Counted from the stretch's first letter, positions 29,793 through 38,379 are shown. The stretch is DNA of 64,000 nucleotides from Streptomyces sp. NBC_01214 (GCF_026340975.1 NZ_JAPEOS010000001.1:4497001-4561000), one strand, 5' to 3'. Notes: generated from the letters alone by a model not told the origin. Made by a program: numbers and translations.

Positions 29793-30350
29793 ATGCGCGC
29801 TCCCCTCGGGTCCTTCGACAACGCGGTGCCGGCTCCGGACTGCCTCGCGGAACTCACCCCGCCGGTCGCCGGAGCGGTCCGCGGCTGGACGGGTGACGTG
29901 CCGGCCGACCAGATCGTCTACGTGGACACCGACCCCGCGATCGCCGACACCGGTGCCTTCGTCGCCCACTACGGGCCGGAGCTCCTCGACCGGTCGGCGA
30001 ACTGCGTGGTCGTCGCCGCCAAGCGCGGCGGCGCGGTCACCCTCGCCGCCTGCCTCGTTCCTTCCGCCGGCCGGGTCGACGTCAACGGCGCCGTCCGGCG
30101 CCACCTGGGCGCGCGCAAGGTGTCGTTCGCGCCGATGGAGACGGCCGTGGAGCTGACGGGCATGGAGTACGGGGGCATCACCCCGCTCGGCCTGCCGGAG
30201 GGTTGGCCGCTCCTCGTGGACGCGGCGGTCGTCGACATGCCGTACGTACTCGTCGGCAGCGGACGGCGGCGCGGCAAGCTGATCGCCCCCGGGAAGCTGT
30301 TCGCGCAGATCCCCGGGGCCGAACTGATCGAGGGCCTCGCGCTCCTCTGA
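29793..30350 (+). CDS. YbaK/EbsC-type aminoacyl-tRNA deacylase-like protein
   Basis: This 185-residue protein is a YbaK-domain protein: a long N-terminal helix region, then V-A-A-K-R-G-G-A-V-T-L-A-A-C-L-V (about 71-86), V-N-G-A-V-R-R-H-L-G-A-R-K-V-S-F-A (about 93-109), and G-M-E-Y-G-G-I-T-P-L-G-L-P (about 121-133). YbaK/ProX proteins hydrolyse mischarged tRNAs; the conserved Lys of R-K-V-S-F and the GGITPLGLP loop are present. ATG 29793 is the obvious start. It ends 3 bases before the convergent intradiol dioxygenase-like gene. Confidence 0.87.
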   Translation: MRAPLGSFDNAVPAPDCLAELTPPVAGAVRGWTGDVPADQIVYVDTDPAIADTGAFVAHYGPELLDRSANCVVVAAKRGGAVTLAACLVPSAGRVDVNGAVRRHLGARKVSFAPMETAVELTGMEYGGITPLGLPEGWPLLVDAAVVDMPYVLVGSGRRRGKLIAPGKLFAQIPGAELIEGLALL

Positions 30351-30353
30351 CGC

Positions 30354-31061
30354 TCAGGCGATTCCCACGGTGTACGCGGCGCGGTAGCCGTCCCCGTCGG
30401 GAACGAGGGCCAGCGTCATCGCGGCCCCGGAGGCGCGGTAGCGGCCGTCGCGGGCGTTGGGGTGCTGCGGCGCGCGGCGTTCCGCGTACGGCGGGCGCGC
30501 GTACACCCGCACCAGGAGGTCCTCGGGGAAGAAGAACTGCGAGGTCGTCTCGGTGCGCCGATCGGGACGCACCTTGAAGTGGATGTGCGGCGCCAGCCCC
30601 GCGTACCAGCCGGGCACGATCGTGCGGAACGTGCTGCGGCCGGCTCCGTCCGTGACCTGCGTACCCCGCAGGAAGGTGGCTCCGCCGGTGGAGTAGGCGC
30701 CCGAGGCGTCGGCGTGCCAGACGTCGACCGCGGCGTCCGTGACCGGTGGACAGCCCGCCGAGGCCCGTACGACGGTGAGGTCCAGCCGGAACGGCACGCC
30801 CTTGCGGCCCTCGGTGATGTCGGAGCGGACCCGGTCCAGGTCCAGGTAGTACGGGCCGGCACCGGCCTCCACGGCGAGGACGCAAGCCGGGGTGCTGCCA
30901 CCGGGCGACGGCGCGGGGGACGGTGACGCGGAGGGCTGTCCTGCCGCTCCCCGCGTCCCGGGCGGGCCGGAGCAGGCCGCCGCAAGGGCCGCGACCCCGG
31001 CCGATCCGGCGGCCAGCAGGAGGGCACGGCGGCTGGTCGGGGAACTGCCGTTCTCGGTCAT
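30354..31061 (-). CDS. Tat-exported lipoprotein of the intradiol ring-cleavage dioxygenase family
   Basis: This 235-residue protein starts at ATG 31061 and has a twin-arginine signal (TSRRALLLAAGSAGVAALAA) ending in a lipobox LAAAC (Cys 30). A Pro/Ser linker follows, then an intradiol dioxygenase domain (about 55-235) with AGPYYLDLDRVRSDI, VDVWHADASGAYS (about 112-124), PGWYAGLAPHIHFKV (about 149-163) and F-F-F-P-E-D. The Tyr and two His residues that bind Fe(III) in this fold are present. Extracellular members of this type in Streptomyces oxidise catechols; the physiological substrate is unknown. Active-site residues suggest a working enzyme. Confidence 0.9.
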   Translation of the reverse strand: MTENGSSPTSRRALLLAAGSAGVAALAAACSGPPGTRGAAGQPSASPSPAPSPGGSTPACVLAVEAGAGPYYLDLDRVRSDITEGRKGVPFRLDLTVVRASAGCPPVTDAAVDVWHADASGAYSTGGATFLRGTQVTDGAGRSTFRTIVPGWYAGLAPHIHFKVRPDRRTETTSQFFFPEDLLVRVYARPPYAERRAPQHPNARDGRYRASGAAMTLALVPDGDGYRAAYTVGIA

Positions 31062-31297
31062 GCGAACCTCTCCCGCGCGCTGCGCGACCGACGCACGGGC
31101 GCACGGGCGCGCGGGCGCACGACGGCCACCGATCGCGCCCACCGTGCCGGACGGAAGGCGTCCCGGCCACCACCGACACACCCGGCCGGGCAGACCGCAC
31201 CGCCGTGGGGGATCGGAGCGTGAACGAGGACAAGAACTGACCTCGTTCACGCCTACGGTGGTGCTGTCAGGAAGAGCGGCAGGAGAGGGAGAGGCAG

Positions 31298-31822
31298 ATG
31301 GACCACTTCGCCCCCGAGGGGTACACCAGCGTCGCGCCGTGGGTCGTCACCGACGACACGGGCGCGCTGCTCGACTTCATCACCGCGGCGTTCGACGGCG
31401 AGGAGATCGCCCGGGTCGCGGTCGCGGACGGCAGCATCGGCCACGGAGAGATCCGGGTCGGCGACACGGTCGTGCTGGCCTTCGACCGGCGGCCCGACTG
31501 GCCGGCGACGCCCTCGCTGCTGCGGATCTACGTGCGCGACGCGGACGCCGCCATGGCCGCCGCCGTCGCCCACGGAGCGCGCGTGGTCACCGAGGCCGCC
31601 GACAGCGCGTGGGGGGACCGCGGGGGCCGGGTGAGGGACCCGTTCGGCAACATCTGGTGGGTGACGAGCCGGGCCGAGGAGGTCGCGCCGGACGAGGCCT
31701 GGCGGCGCATGTCCGAACCGAAGTACGCCGCATCCATGCGCACGGCCCAGCAGACCCTGGACGCCGAACTCAGCGGCCGCCCCACCGGCGTGGCCAGCAC
31801 CCCGCAGCGGCCGACCGACTAG
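31298..31822 (+). CDS. PhnB-like VOC protein
   Basis: This 174-residue protein has a PhnB/glyoxalase-like pattern: GYTSVAPWVVTDDTGALLDF (about 8-27), then I-x-H-G-E-I-R-V-G-D-T-V-V, Y-V-R-D-A-D-A-A-M-A-A-A-V-A-H-G-A and the C-terminal W-G-D-R-G-G-R-V-R-D-P-F-G-N-I-W-W. Proteins of this group (DUF1428/PhnB-like) have no settled function. ATG 31298 follows GGAGAGGGAGAGGC. It is a stand-alone gene. The sequence downstream (about 31865-31888) has GGCACGC repeated three times. Confidence 0.87.
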   Translation: MDHFAPEGYTSVAPWVVTDDTGALLDFITAAFDGEEIARVAVADGSIGHGEIRVGDTVVLAFDRRPDWPATPSLLRIYVRDADAAMAAAVAHGARVVTEAADSAWGDRGGRVRDPFGNIWWVTSRAEEVAPDEAWRRMSEPKYAASMRTAQQTLDAELSGRPTGVASTPQRPTD

Positions 31823-31922
31823 GACGCTTCCTTCGGATCACTCGGATCGGTCCCCGCTCCCTGGGCGGCACGCGGCACGCGGCACGCATCAACCAGCGAT
31901 CCGATGATCTGAAGGGAACGGT

Positions 31923-32768
31923 CTAGAGCCGGATCATGTCAGTCATGTCTGGCATGTCCGTCATAGGTGACCGGGGCGGGATCAAGCCTGGCAGTAGCCA
32001 GGGCTGGAAGAGGCTCAGTACCGCGAGTACAAGGAAGGCGGCCCCGACGACCTGCGCGAAGACGGGGCCCAGCCGCCAGAGCTTCTCCACGAAGATCACC
32101 ACGGCCACCGCGGCCATGGCCAGGACGTTCATGACGCCCAGCGGGACGAGCACGACCATCAGCCCCCAGCAGCAGCCGACGCAGTACGCCCCGTGGTGCG
32201 CCCCGACCCGCAGATCGCGCGCCCGGGGCCGGAAGCCCGCGTAGCGCACGAGCTGGCCCATCGGGCTCCGGCAGTGCCGCAGGCAGAGGTCCTTCCACGG
32301 GCCGAACTGGTACAGCCCGGCGACCAGGAAGGCCCCGGCGCCGATCCAGCGCCCGGCGCCCGGATGCTCGTCCACCAGGGCCCCGGTCCCGGCGAGGAGC
32401 CCGTAGGCGATCAGGCCGAAGGCCGTCCAGGCCAGCAGGTACCCGCCGACGAACTGGGCGGTACGAGCCACCCGCACGACTCCCGTGGGCGACCGGCGCC
32501 CGATGGCCCGCGCCCAGGTGAGGGCCACGGGGGCCACGGACGGGAACATCATGGCGACCATCATGACCAGCCACAGCAGCAGGAACAGCGGGACGCCCAT
32601 GCCCATGGTTCCCGGCTCGACCCCCATGTCACGGGTCTGGTCGACCACGAGCACCCAGGCGAGGAGGGCGATCGACGCCATCACGGACCAGGCGAACGCG
32701 AGCTGCCGGGCGGACAGCAGATTCGCCGGACGCAGAGGGGGTGACAGGGCCTTCCGGTCGAGGCGCAC
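31923..32768 (-). CDS. DUF2182 metal-related membrane protein
   Basis: This 281-residue protein has about seven membrane helices, including AFAWSVMASIALLAWVLVVD (about 25-44), a Met-rich helix (MGMGVPLFLLLWLVMMVAMM, about 56-75), FVGGYLLAWTAFGLIAYGLL and GCCWGLMVVLVPLGVMNVLA. It has a CLRHCRSPMGQLVRYAGF loop (about 162-179) and H-H-G-A-Y-C-V-G-C-C-W-G-L-M (about 194-207), both hallmarks of DUF2182 (predicted metal-binding integral membrane proteins). Cys, His and Met richness suggests metal handling. The start at GTG 32768 is uncertain because GGAGG is too close; a start 10-20 codons later would keep all helices. It diverges from the DUF1326 gene with 198 bases between. Confidence 0.87.
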   Translation of the reverse strand: MRLDRKALSPPLRPANLLSARQLAFAWSVMASIALLAWVLVVDQTRDMGVEPGTMGMGVPLFLLLWLVMMVAMMFPSVAPVALTWARAIGRRSPTGVVRVARTAQFVGGYLLAWTAFGLIAYGLLAGTGALVDEHPGAGRWIGAGAFLVAGLYQFGPWKDLCLRHCRSPMGQLVRYAGFRPRARDLRVGAHHGAYCVGCCWGLMVVLVPLGVMNVLAMAAVAVVIFVEKLWRLGPVFAQVVGAAFLVLAVLSLFQPWLLPGLIPPRSPMTDMPDMTDMIRL

Positions 32769-32966
32769 ACCTCCAGCACATCACGGCGGACCTGCGCGTG
32801 CGCGCGGGAACGCGTGTACACGGAAAGCACCTGCTCCGCGTGACCCTGCGGTGGGACAATCGGGGTGGATACCCGTACGACCCGGGCGTGGGCCGGCGAT
32901 GGTTCCCGGGGGCTCTGCCGTCCTCCCGAGACCGACGTCCCGGCGCGGTCACGAGGAGGCACGGAG

Positions 32967-33620
32967 ATGTCCGAGACGACGGCGACCGTTCCCCGGTGGC
33001 ACGCGGCGGGAGACTGGTTCGACACCTGCAAGTGCAACGTGCCCTGCCCCTGCTCGTTCGCACAGCTGCCCACCCACGGGGATTGCGACGGCATCCTGGC
33101 CTGGCACATCCGCGAGGGCAGCTACGGTGACGTACGGCTGGACGGCCTGAACGTGCTGATGCTGGCCTCGTTCGTCGGCAACATCTGGGCCGAGCACACG
33201 GACGCGTACGCCGCGGTCTTCGTCGACGAGCGCGCCGACGCCCCCCAGCGCGAGGCGCTCCAGATGATCTTCGGCGGTCAGGCGGGCAGTTGGCCCGCCG
33301 AGATGGTGAGCATGATGGGCGCCGAAATGCGCGGCATGGAGTTCGCCCCCATCGAGATCGAGGTCGCCGACGACCTCGCGAGCTGGCGGGCCGTGGTACC
33401 GGGCCGGGTCGAGGCGAGCGCGGCCGCGCTGACGGGACCCACGACCCCGGAGGGTGCGCGCGTCCAGTCGACCAACCTGCCGGGTGCGGAGACCGGACCG
33501 GGCCAGGTCGCGACCTGGGGTCGCTCGACGGCGGACCGCGCCGATGCCCACGGCTTCCTTTGGAGCCGCGAAGGCCGCTCCAGCAAGCACATCACCTTCG
33601 ACTGGACCGGGCCCGACTAG
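32967..33620 (+). CDS. DUF1326 protein, partner of DUF2182
   Basis: This 217-residue protein begins at ATG 32967 after GAGGAGG. The N-terminus has WHAAGDWFDTCKCNVPCPCS (about 11-30) with a C-x-C-x3-C-x-C cluster, a hallmark of DUF1326 and probably a metal site. Further family motifs are G-D-C-D-G-I-L-A-W-H-I-R-E-G and D-G-L-N-V-L-M-L. DUF1326 genes are often next to DUF2182 genes, which is the case here in divergent orientation. No function is proven; a role in copper or other soft-metal handling is my inference from Cys/His/Met content. Confidence 0.9.
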   Translation: MSETTATVPRWHAAGDWFDTCKCNVPCPCSFAQLPTHGDCDGILAWHIREGSYGDVRLDGLNVLMLASFVGNIWAEHTDAYAAVFVDERADAPQREALQMIFGGQAGSWPAEMVSMMGAEMRGMEFAPIEIEVADDLASWRAVVPGRVEASAAALTGPTTPEGARVQSTNLPGAETGPGQVATWGRSTADRADAHGFLWSREGRSSKHITFDWTGPD

Positions 33621-33748
33621 CAGGGTCGTCCCCCTCGGATGCGCCGCGAGGCGCGGTGCCGGCCTCGAAGCTGCGCAGCGCTGTTGCCCGCCGGCCCGGC
33701 GGGGCTACCGTTGACGCTGTTGCCCGGGGACGGCGAAGGGGGAGCTTC

Positions 33749-34228
33749 ATGCTGGACGAGGCGATGGTCGCGTTGGCGACTTCGGTCGGTTCGGGCGTCG
33801 TGCAGGCCGCCGGAACGGACGCCTGGCTGGCGTTGCGGAACCGGCTGGGCCGGCTGTTCGGCCGCGGGGACCGGCAGCAGGAGGCCGTCCAGCTGGAACG
33901 CCTGGACCGGACCGCGGCCGAGCTGACGGCGGCCGGGCAGGACGGCAACGCGCCGGAGGGCAACGGGCCGGAAGGGAACGGGAACGAGGAGCGGAGCAGG
34001 CACGGCGAGGCCTGGCGGACCCGTACCGAGGACCTGCTGGAGGAGCTGGATCCGGACGAACGGGCCGCAGCCGCGGCGGAGCTCCGGGCCCTGCTCGACG
34101 AGGCCGCGCAGGCGGTGCGCCCGGCCGCCGGAGGCGAGGGGTTCACGGGGAACGTGTTCCTCGGCCCGACGGCGGCGCAGTCCGGGCACGGCAACATCCA
34201 GGTGAACCGGTTCGACTCCCGCCCGTGA
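33749..34228 (+). CDS. Soluble protein with C-terminal Q/N/G signalling-like motif
   Basis: This 159-residue protein starts at ATG 33749, five bases after GGGGGAG. Residues about 1-45 are helical (MLDEAMVALATSVGSGVVQA, AGTDAWLALRNRLGRLFGRG), a pattern I associate with small actinobacterial adaptor-type proteins; an Asn/Gly/Glu-rich low-complexity segment follows (about 65-90) and an acidic helix (about 93-125). The last 30 residues contain GNVFLGPTAAQSGHGNIQVN. The next gene overlaps it by 4 bases and starts with a matching motif (GGPTGVQRGSGNLQVN). I do not recognise a catalytic domain. The shared motif suggests the two products interact; this is inference. Confidence 0.75.
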   Translation: MLDEAMVALATSVGSGVVQAAGTDAWLALRNRLGRLFGRGDRQQEAVQLERLDRTAAELTAAGQDGNAPEGNGPEGNGNEERSRHGEAWRTRTEDLLEELDPDERAAAAAELRALLDEAAQAVRPAAGGEGFTGNVFLGPTAAQSGHGNIQVNRFDSRP

Positions 34229-34968
34229 ACGGGGCGGAGTCCGACGGGGGCGACGGCGGGCGCGATGACGGCCGCCGCGGCGATACCTACGGGGGCCCGA
34301 CCGGGGTGCAGCGCGGCAGCGGGAACCTCCAGGTCAACTTCCACGAGCACCGTGCCGGCATCGTGTCGGCGTGCGCGGTCGCCCTGGTGTGCGTGGCCAC
34401 CGTGATCGCCGTCCGGGTGGGCGGCGCGGACTCGGACACCGGTGCCGTCCCGCCGCCCGCCAAGAGCACGACCTCGTCCCCCGCACCGCGTCCGGGTTCG
34501 GGTACGGGTACGGGTGCGGGTACGGGTACGGCGGATCCGTCGGTCCTCACCGGGCGGCTGGTCAACTACGACAGCAAGCTGTGCTTGCGGGTTCCCGGCA
34601 CCGACGACGGCCTCGTCCCCGTGCAGGACACCTGCACCGACGACGCCGACCGGACCTGGACGCTCGCCCTGCAGGCCGGCGGCGGTGACACCCGCACCCT
34701 GCGCAACGCGCACAGCGGCCGGTGTCTGGCCGTGGTGGGCTCGGAGAACTTCGCCCCGGCCCGTCAGTTCGCCTGCACCGCCGCTCGGAACGACGGGCAG
34801 CACTGGGAACTGCAGTGGGGGAGCGGCGACCGGGCCGACCAGTTCGTGCTGCGCAATGCCGTCAACACCAAGTGCCTGACGGTCCAGGGCCGCGAGGCGG
34901 CCCGGCCCGCGACGCAGACGTCCTGCGGCGACCACTACGACGACCAGTGGTGGCAGCTCGCCCCCTAG
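34225..34968 (+). CDS. Single-pass membrane protein: N-terminal Q/N/G motif, TM, extracellular RICIN lectin domain
   Basis: This 247-residue protein begins at GTG 34225 inside the preceding stop (GTGA). Residues about 22-40 hold GGPTGVQRGSGNLQVNFHEH, matching the C-terminus of the preceding protein. A membrane helix follows (IVSACAVALVCVATVIAVRV, about 45-64), then a Ser/Pro and Gly-Thr linker (about 75-105, coded by short repeats of GGTACG/GGTGCG) and a β-trefoil RICIN domain (about 110-247) with G-R-L-V-N-Y-D-S-K-L-C-L-R-V, S-G-R-C-L-A-V-V-G and three Q-x-W-like motifs ending D-D-Q-W-W-Q-L-A-P. Topology N-in predicts the motif is cytoplasmic and the lectin outside. Its 3' end overlaps the convergent membrane gene by 107 bases. 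Confidence 0.82.
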   Translation: MNGAESDGGDGGRDDGRRGDTYGGPTGVQRGSGNLQVNFHEHRAGIVSACAVALVCVATVIAVRVGGADSDTGAVPPPAKSTTSSPAPRPGSGTGTGAGTGTADPSVLTGRLVNYDSKLCLRVPGTDDGLVPVQDTCTDDADRTWTLALQAGGGDTRTLRNAHSGRCLAVVGSENFAPARQFACTAARNDGQHWELQWGSGDRADQFVLRNAVNTKCLTVQGREAARPATQTSCGDHYDDQWWQLAP

Positions 34969-35977
34969 GAGGTGTCGTGTCGGCGCCGGGGCACTCGAGC
35001 CCCGGGCCGAGCGGCGGCTCGGCCCGGGCGCGGGGCTCGGCGGCGCGGGCACGCGGGCGGACGAGCGTCCGCAGCATCGCCGCGCCCGCCACCACCGCGC
35101 ACCCGTGCAGCACCACCGCGACGGCGAGGTTCTCGGGCGGGCGTGCGCCGACCGGTTCGGCCCAGGCCACGTACACGGTGATGGGCAACTTCCATCCGCT
35201 CCACGCGAACAGCGAACCCGACCCGACCCAGCCGAACACCAGGGGCAGCAGGCGTGGCAAGCGGGCAGGTCGGGCCCGGGCGATCGTTCCGACGGCGGCG
35301 GAAGCGGCCAGCGCCCAGAATCCGGAGATCGCCCCCAGCACGTACCAGTCGGCGTTCCGTTCGACCGGGTGCGCGATGCCCGCCGTGCCGCCGGCCGCCC
35401 AGTAGAGCCAGAGCAGCCCGACCGCCGCACCGACGCCGGCCGCCCAGGGCAGGGCCGTGCGGGGGCCCCCGCCGACGCGCCCGGTGAACGCATCCGGCCA
35501 GCGCCGCCGCAGGTACGCGGGGACCGCGAGGGTCAGCCCCAACCCCATCCCCACGAAGCCGAACTGGACCAGTACGCCCTCCCAGACCGGCATGGCCGGA
35601 TCGGTTGGATCGGCCGGACTCCCGGCCCCGCCGCCCTGTGCGTCGCCGCTCGTGTCCAGGAGCGCGCCGAGCACGCCGAACGGGAGGATCGAGACGAGGA
35701 ACCCCGACCCCACCCACGCGCAGAACGCGACCGGCGCCCCCGGTATCCGCATGCCCCACGGCCGCACCAGCGCCAGCGCCAGTGCGATTCCGATCGCGGC
35801 CATACCGACCGTGATGGTGTTGAGCACCACCCACTCCGCCTTGCCGAACCCGTTGCCGACCGGCAGCAGCCCCATGAGCGAACCCACCACCCAGGACACC
35901 TTGATCAGCAGGTACGGCAGCAGTGCCAGTGCCGCCCCGTACGCGGCTCGCCGCCCGACCCGATCCCACCGTTCCAC
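34862..35977 (-). CDS. Multipass membrane protein of unknown function
   Basis: This 371-residue protein begins at GTG 35977, five bases after GGGGAG, and has about eight membrane helices: RRAAYGAALALLPYLLIKVS (about 8-27), VVLNTITVGMAAIGIALALA, FCAWVGSGFLVSILPFGVLG, VLVQFGFVGMGLGLTLAVPA, AAGVGAAVGLLWLYWAAGGT, WYVLGAISGFWALAASAAVG, LLPLVFGWVGSGSLFAWSGW and a last one in VAVVLHGCAVVAGAAMLRTL. The C-terminal 50 residues are basic and low-complexity and are antisense to the end of the RICIN gene. I do not know a named family. The frame stays open upstream to about 36583, but that part has the AT-rich look of a promoter and a poor protein profile. Confidence 0.8.
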   Translation of the reverse strand: MERWDRVGRRAAYGAALALLPYLLIKVSWVVGSLMGLLPVGNGFGKAEWVVLNTITVGMAAIGIALALALVRPWGMRIPGAPVAFCAWVGSGFLVSILPFGVLGALLDTSGDAQGGGAGSPADPTDPAMPVWEGVLVQFGFVGMGLGLTLAVPAYLRRRWPDAFTGRVGGGPRTALPWAAGVGAAVGLLWLYWAAGGTAGIAHPVERNADWYVLGAISGFWALAASAAVGTIARARPARLPRLLPLVFGWVGSGSLFAWSGWKLPITVYVAWAEPVGARPPENLAVAVVLHGCAVVAGAAMLRTLVRPRARAAEPRARAEPPLGPGLECPGADTTPPRGRAATTGRRSGRRRTSASRAGPPRGPGPSGTWC

Positions 35978-36765
35978 CCGAACTCCCCTTCCATCAGATG
36001 GAATCCCATCTTCGAAGGTGGCCCCGAGCGGCCGCGTCCCCCGCCCGTCGCACTCGCCTCCCCCGTCCGAGGGAGGCGGTGGGATACCACGGGACCACCC
36101 GGCGGGGCCGGGCGAGGACGGCGGGCACGAAAATTTCACAACTCGGCCCGGACCGTGCGCAGTACGCGACCCAGGGCATTCCGCGGGGTCGCCGCCGTCT
36201 GCCGGGGCCGGCTCCGGAGCCGGCCGCAGGGCCGGATCCGCGTGCGTGCGCGCACCCCGGCCCGCGTACGGCGGGCTCGGCCCGAGGAGTTCCCGTGTGG
36301 CGAGAACCCGCCCGGTCGGCGGCGCGGCCCAGGTGGGCCCCTCCTCCGGGGGCACCGAGAACGTCCCAGGCCGCGGCGGCCCGGACCCGTACTGCGGCAG
36401 CGAGTTCGCCCCAGCGGCCGGTCCGGGCACCACGGCCGGGTCCGGCGGGAAATCGCGGTCGCGGGCGGACCGCGCACCGGGCCGGTCCGGGGTGCCGTCC
36501 GCGGGGCGGCGCGCTTGCCCGTCGCGGGGCCGGCCCGACCGGTCCGTGCCTACGTCATGTGCGGAGCACCTTTGCTCAATCATGACCGGGGCATGGCAGG
36601 GATGTTACGCGTCCCTGGGCCTCTTGTGGGTGCGACGGGGCTGGGTCAACCTTTCGTAGGCGACAGCCAGTCGGGCTTCGCATTGTCATGGCCATGCCTA
36701 CATGCATGGCTCCGTCAGGTCGCTGCTCCACCCCCGCAGCGTCCACCCAGAGGAGGACCCCCCAC
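35978..36765. promoter_or_regulatory. 788-base intergenic region between membrane gene and S8 protease
   Basis: The two flanking genes are divergent, so the region holds both promoters. Inverted repeats are AGATGG-AATC-CCATCT at 35996-36011 (18 bases upstream of the membrane gene start) and CCATGC-CTACAT-GCATGG at 36692-36709 (57 bases upstream of the protease start). An A/T-rich patch (GAAAATTTCACA, about 36129) is unusual in this GC-rich DNA and may be a promoter. An open minus-strand frame covers 36000-36583 with Pro/Gly-rich sequence but no good ribosome-binding site; I do not call it a gene. Confidence 0.4.
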
Positions 36766-38337
36766 ATGTCCGTGATGCGTCACACCCGCCGGAGGCTCGC
36801 CGGTATCAGCGCGACCGCAGTCGCCGCCCTCGCGCTCGGCGCGGCCGCCGCGTTACCCGCCTCGGCGGCCGACAACGGCGCGCAGGGCGTGATCGAGAAC
36901 GCCGGCGCCGCCGGAACCGTCTCCGGCAGCTACATCGTGACCCTGGAGGACTCCGCCGCACGCTCCACCGCCGACAGCGGCAAGGCCGTCGCGAAGCGGT
37001 ACGGCGCGAAGATCGACAAGACCTACAGCGCCGCCCTCAACGGCTACTCCGTCGAGGTCTCCGAGGCCCAGGCGAAGAAGCTCGCCGCCGACCCGGCGGT
37101 CAAGTCCGTCGTGCAGAACCGCGTCTTCACCGTCGACGCGACCCAGCCCAACCCGCCGTCGTGGGGCCTGGACCGCATCGACCAGCGCGCGCTCCCGCTC
37201 AACCAGAGCTACACCTACCCGGACAAGGCCGGCGAGGGCGTCACCGCCTACGTCATCGACACCGGTGTCCGCATCACGCACCAGGACTTCGGCGGCCGCG
37301 CCTCCTACGGCTACGACGCCATCGACAACGACAACACCGCCCAGGACGGCCACGGCCACGGCACGCACGTCGCCGGAACCGTCGCGGGCGGCGCGTACGG
37401 CGTGGCCAAGAAGGCCAAGATCGTCGGCGTCCGCGTGCTCGACAACAACGGCAGCGGTACGACGGCCCAGGTCGTCGCGGGCATCGACTGGGTGACGCGC
37501 AACGCGGTCAAGCCGGCGGTGGCCAACATGTCGCTCGGCGGCGGAGCGGACTCCGCGCTCGACACGGCCGTGCGCAACTCCATCGCCTCCGGCATCACCT
37601 ACGGCGTCGCCGCGGGCAACGAGTCCACCAACGCGTCGACGAAGTCCCCGGCGCGCGTGGCCGAGGCCATCACGGTCGGCGCCACCACCAACACCGACGC
37701 CAAGGCCAGCTACTCCAACTACGGCACCGTTCTGGACCTCTTCGCGCCGGGCTCCTCCATCACCTCCTCGTGGGGCACCGGCGACACGGCCACCAACACC
37801 ATTTCCGGCACCTCGATGGCCACCCCGCACGTGGTCGGCGCGGCGGCGCTGTACCTGGCGCAGAACCCGGCCAGCACGCCCGCCCAGGTCCGCGACGGCC
37901 TGGTGGGCGCAGCGACCCCGAACGTGGTGACCAGCCCCGGTACGGGCTCCCCGAACCTGCTGCTCAACGTGGGTGAGGGCGGCACCGTCCCGCCCGGCAA
38001 GCGGTTCGAGAACACCGCCGACTACGCGATCAACGACAACGCCACCGTCGAGTCGCCCGTCACCGTCGGCGGGGTCGCGGGCAACGCCCCGGCGTCACTG
38101 GCCGTCGCCGTCGACATCAAGCACACGTACATCGGTGACCTCAAGGTGGACCTGGTCGCGCCCGACGGCACCGTCTACACCCTGCACAACCGCGCCGGCG
38201 GCAGCGCGGACAACATCATCAAGACCTTCACGGTCAACGCCTCCTCCGAGGTCGCCAACGGGGTGTGGAAGCTCCGCGTGAACGACAACGCGAACGTCGA
38301 CACCGGCAAGATCGACTCGTGGGCGCTCCAGTTCTGA
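36766..38337 (+). CDS. Secreted subtilisin-like S8 serine protease with P/Homo B domain
   Basis: This 523-residue protease starts at ATG 36766 after AGGAGGA. It has a signal peptide (MRHTRRRLAGISATAVAALA and ALGAAAALPASA, about 4-37), an I9 propeptide (about 55-125: GSYIVTLEDS, SAALNGYSVEVSEAQAKKL), and a proteinase K-like catalytic domain (about 130-405) with the triad in AYVIDTGVR (Asp 166), GHGTHVAGT (His 199) and GTSMATPHV (Ser 349). A C-terminal P/Homo B domain (about 415-523) follows, ending WKLRVNDNANVDTGKIDSWA. Such enzymes are exported and activated by removal of the propeptide, and digest extracellular protein. All catalytic residues are present. Confidence 0.95.
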   Translation: MSVMRHTRRRLAGISATAVAALALGAAAALPASAADNGAQGVIENAGAAGTVSGSYIVTLEDSAARSTADSGKAVAKRYGAKIDKTYSAALNGYSVEVSEAQAKKLAADPAVKSVVQNRVFTVDATQPNPPSWGLDRIDQRALPLNQSYTYPDKAGEGVTAYVIDTGVRITHQDFGGRASYGYDAIDNDNTAQDGHGHGTHVAGTVAGGAYGVAKKAKIVGVRVLDNNGSGTTAQVVAGIDWVTRNAVKPAVANMSLGGGADSALDTAVRNSIASGITYGVAAGNESTNASTKSPARVAEAITVGATTNTDAKASYSNYGTVLDLFAPGSSITSSWGTGDTATNTISGTSMATPHVVGAAALYLAQNPASTPAQVRDGLVGAATPNVVTSPGTGSPNLLLNVGEGGTVPPGKRFENTADYAINDNATVESPVTVGGVAGNAPASLAVAVDIKHTYIGDLKVDLVAPDGTVYTLHNRAGGSADNIIKTFTVNASSEVANGVWKLRVNDNANVDTGKIDSWALQF

Positions 38338-38379
38338 CACCCGGGGAACGGCGCGTGACTTCTGAGCCGCGATGAACAG

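Noticed and set aside
36000..36583. N-terminal extension of the membrane gene up to 36583
   Set aside because: The extension is Pro/Gly/Arg-rich, includes the A/T-rich promoter-like patch near 36129, and a better start with GGGGAG exists at 35977.
35105..36775. Plus-strand frame of about 556 codons across the membrane gene
   Set aside because: It is the antisense shadow of the membrane protein and promoter region, with no recognisable domain.
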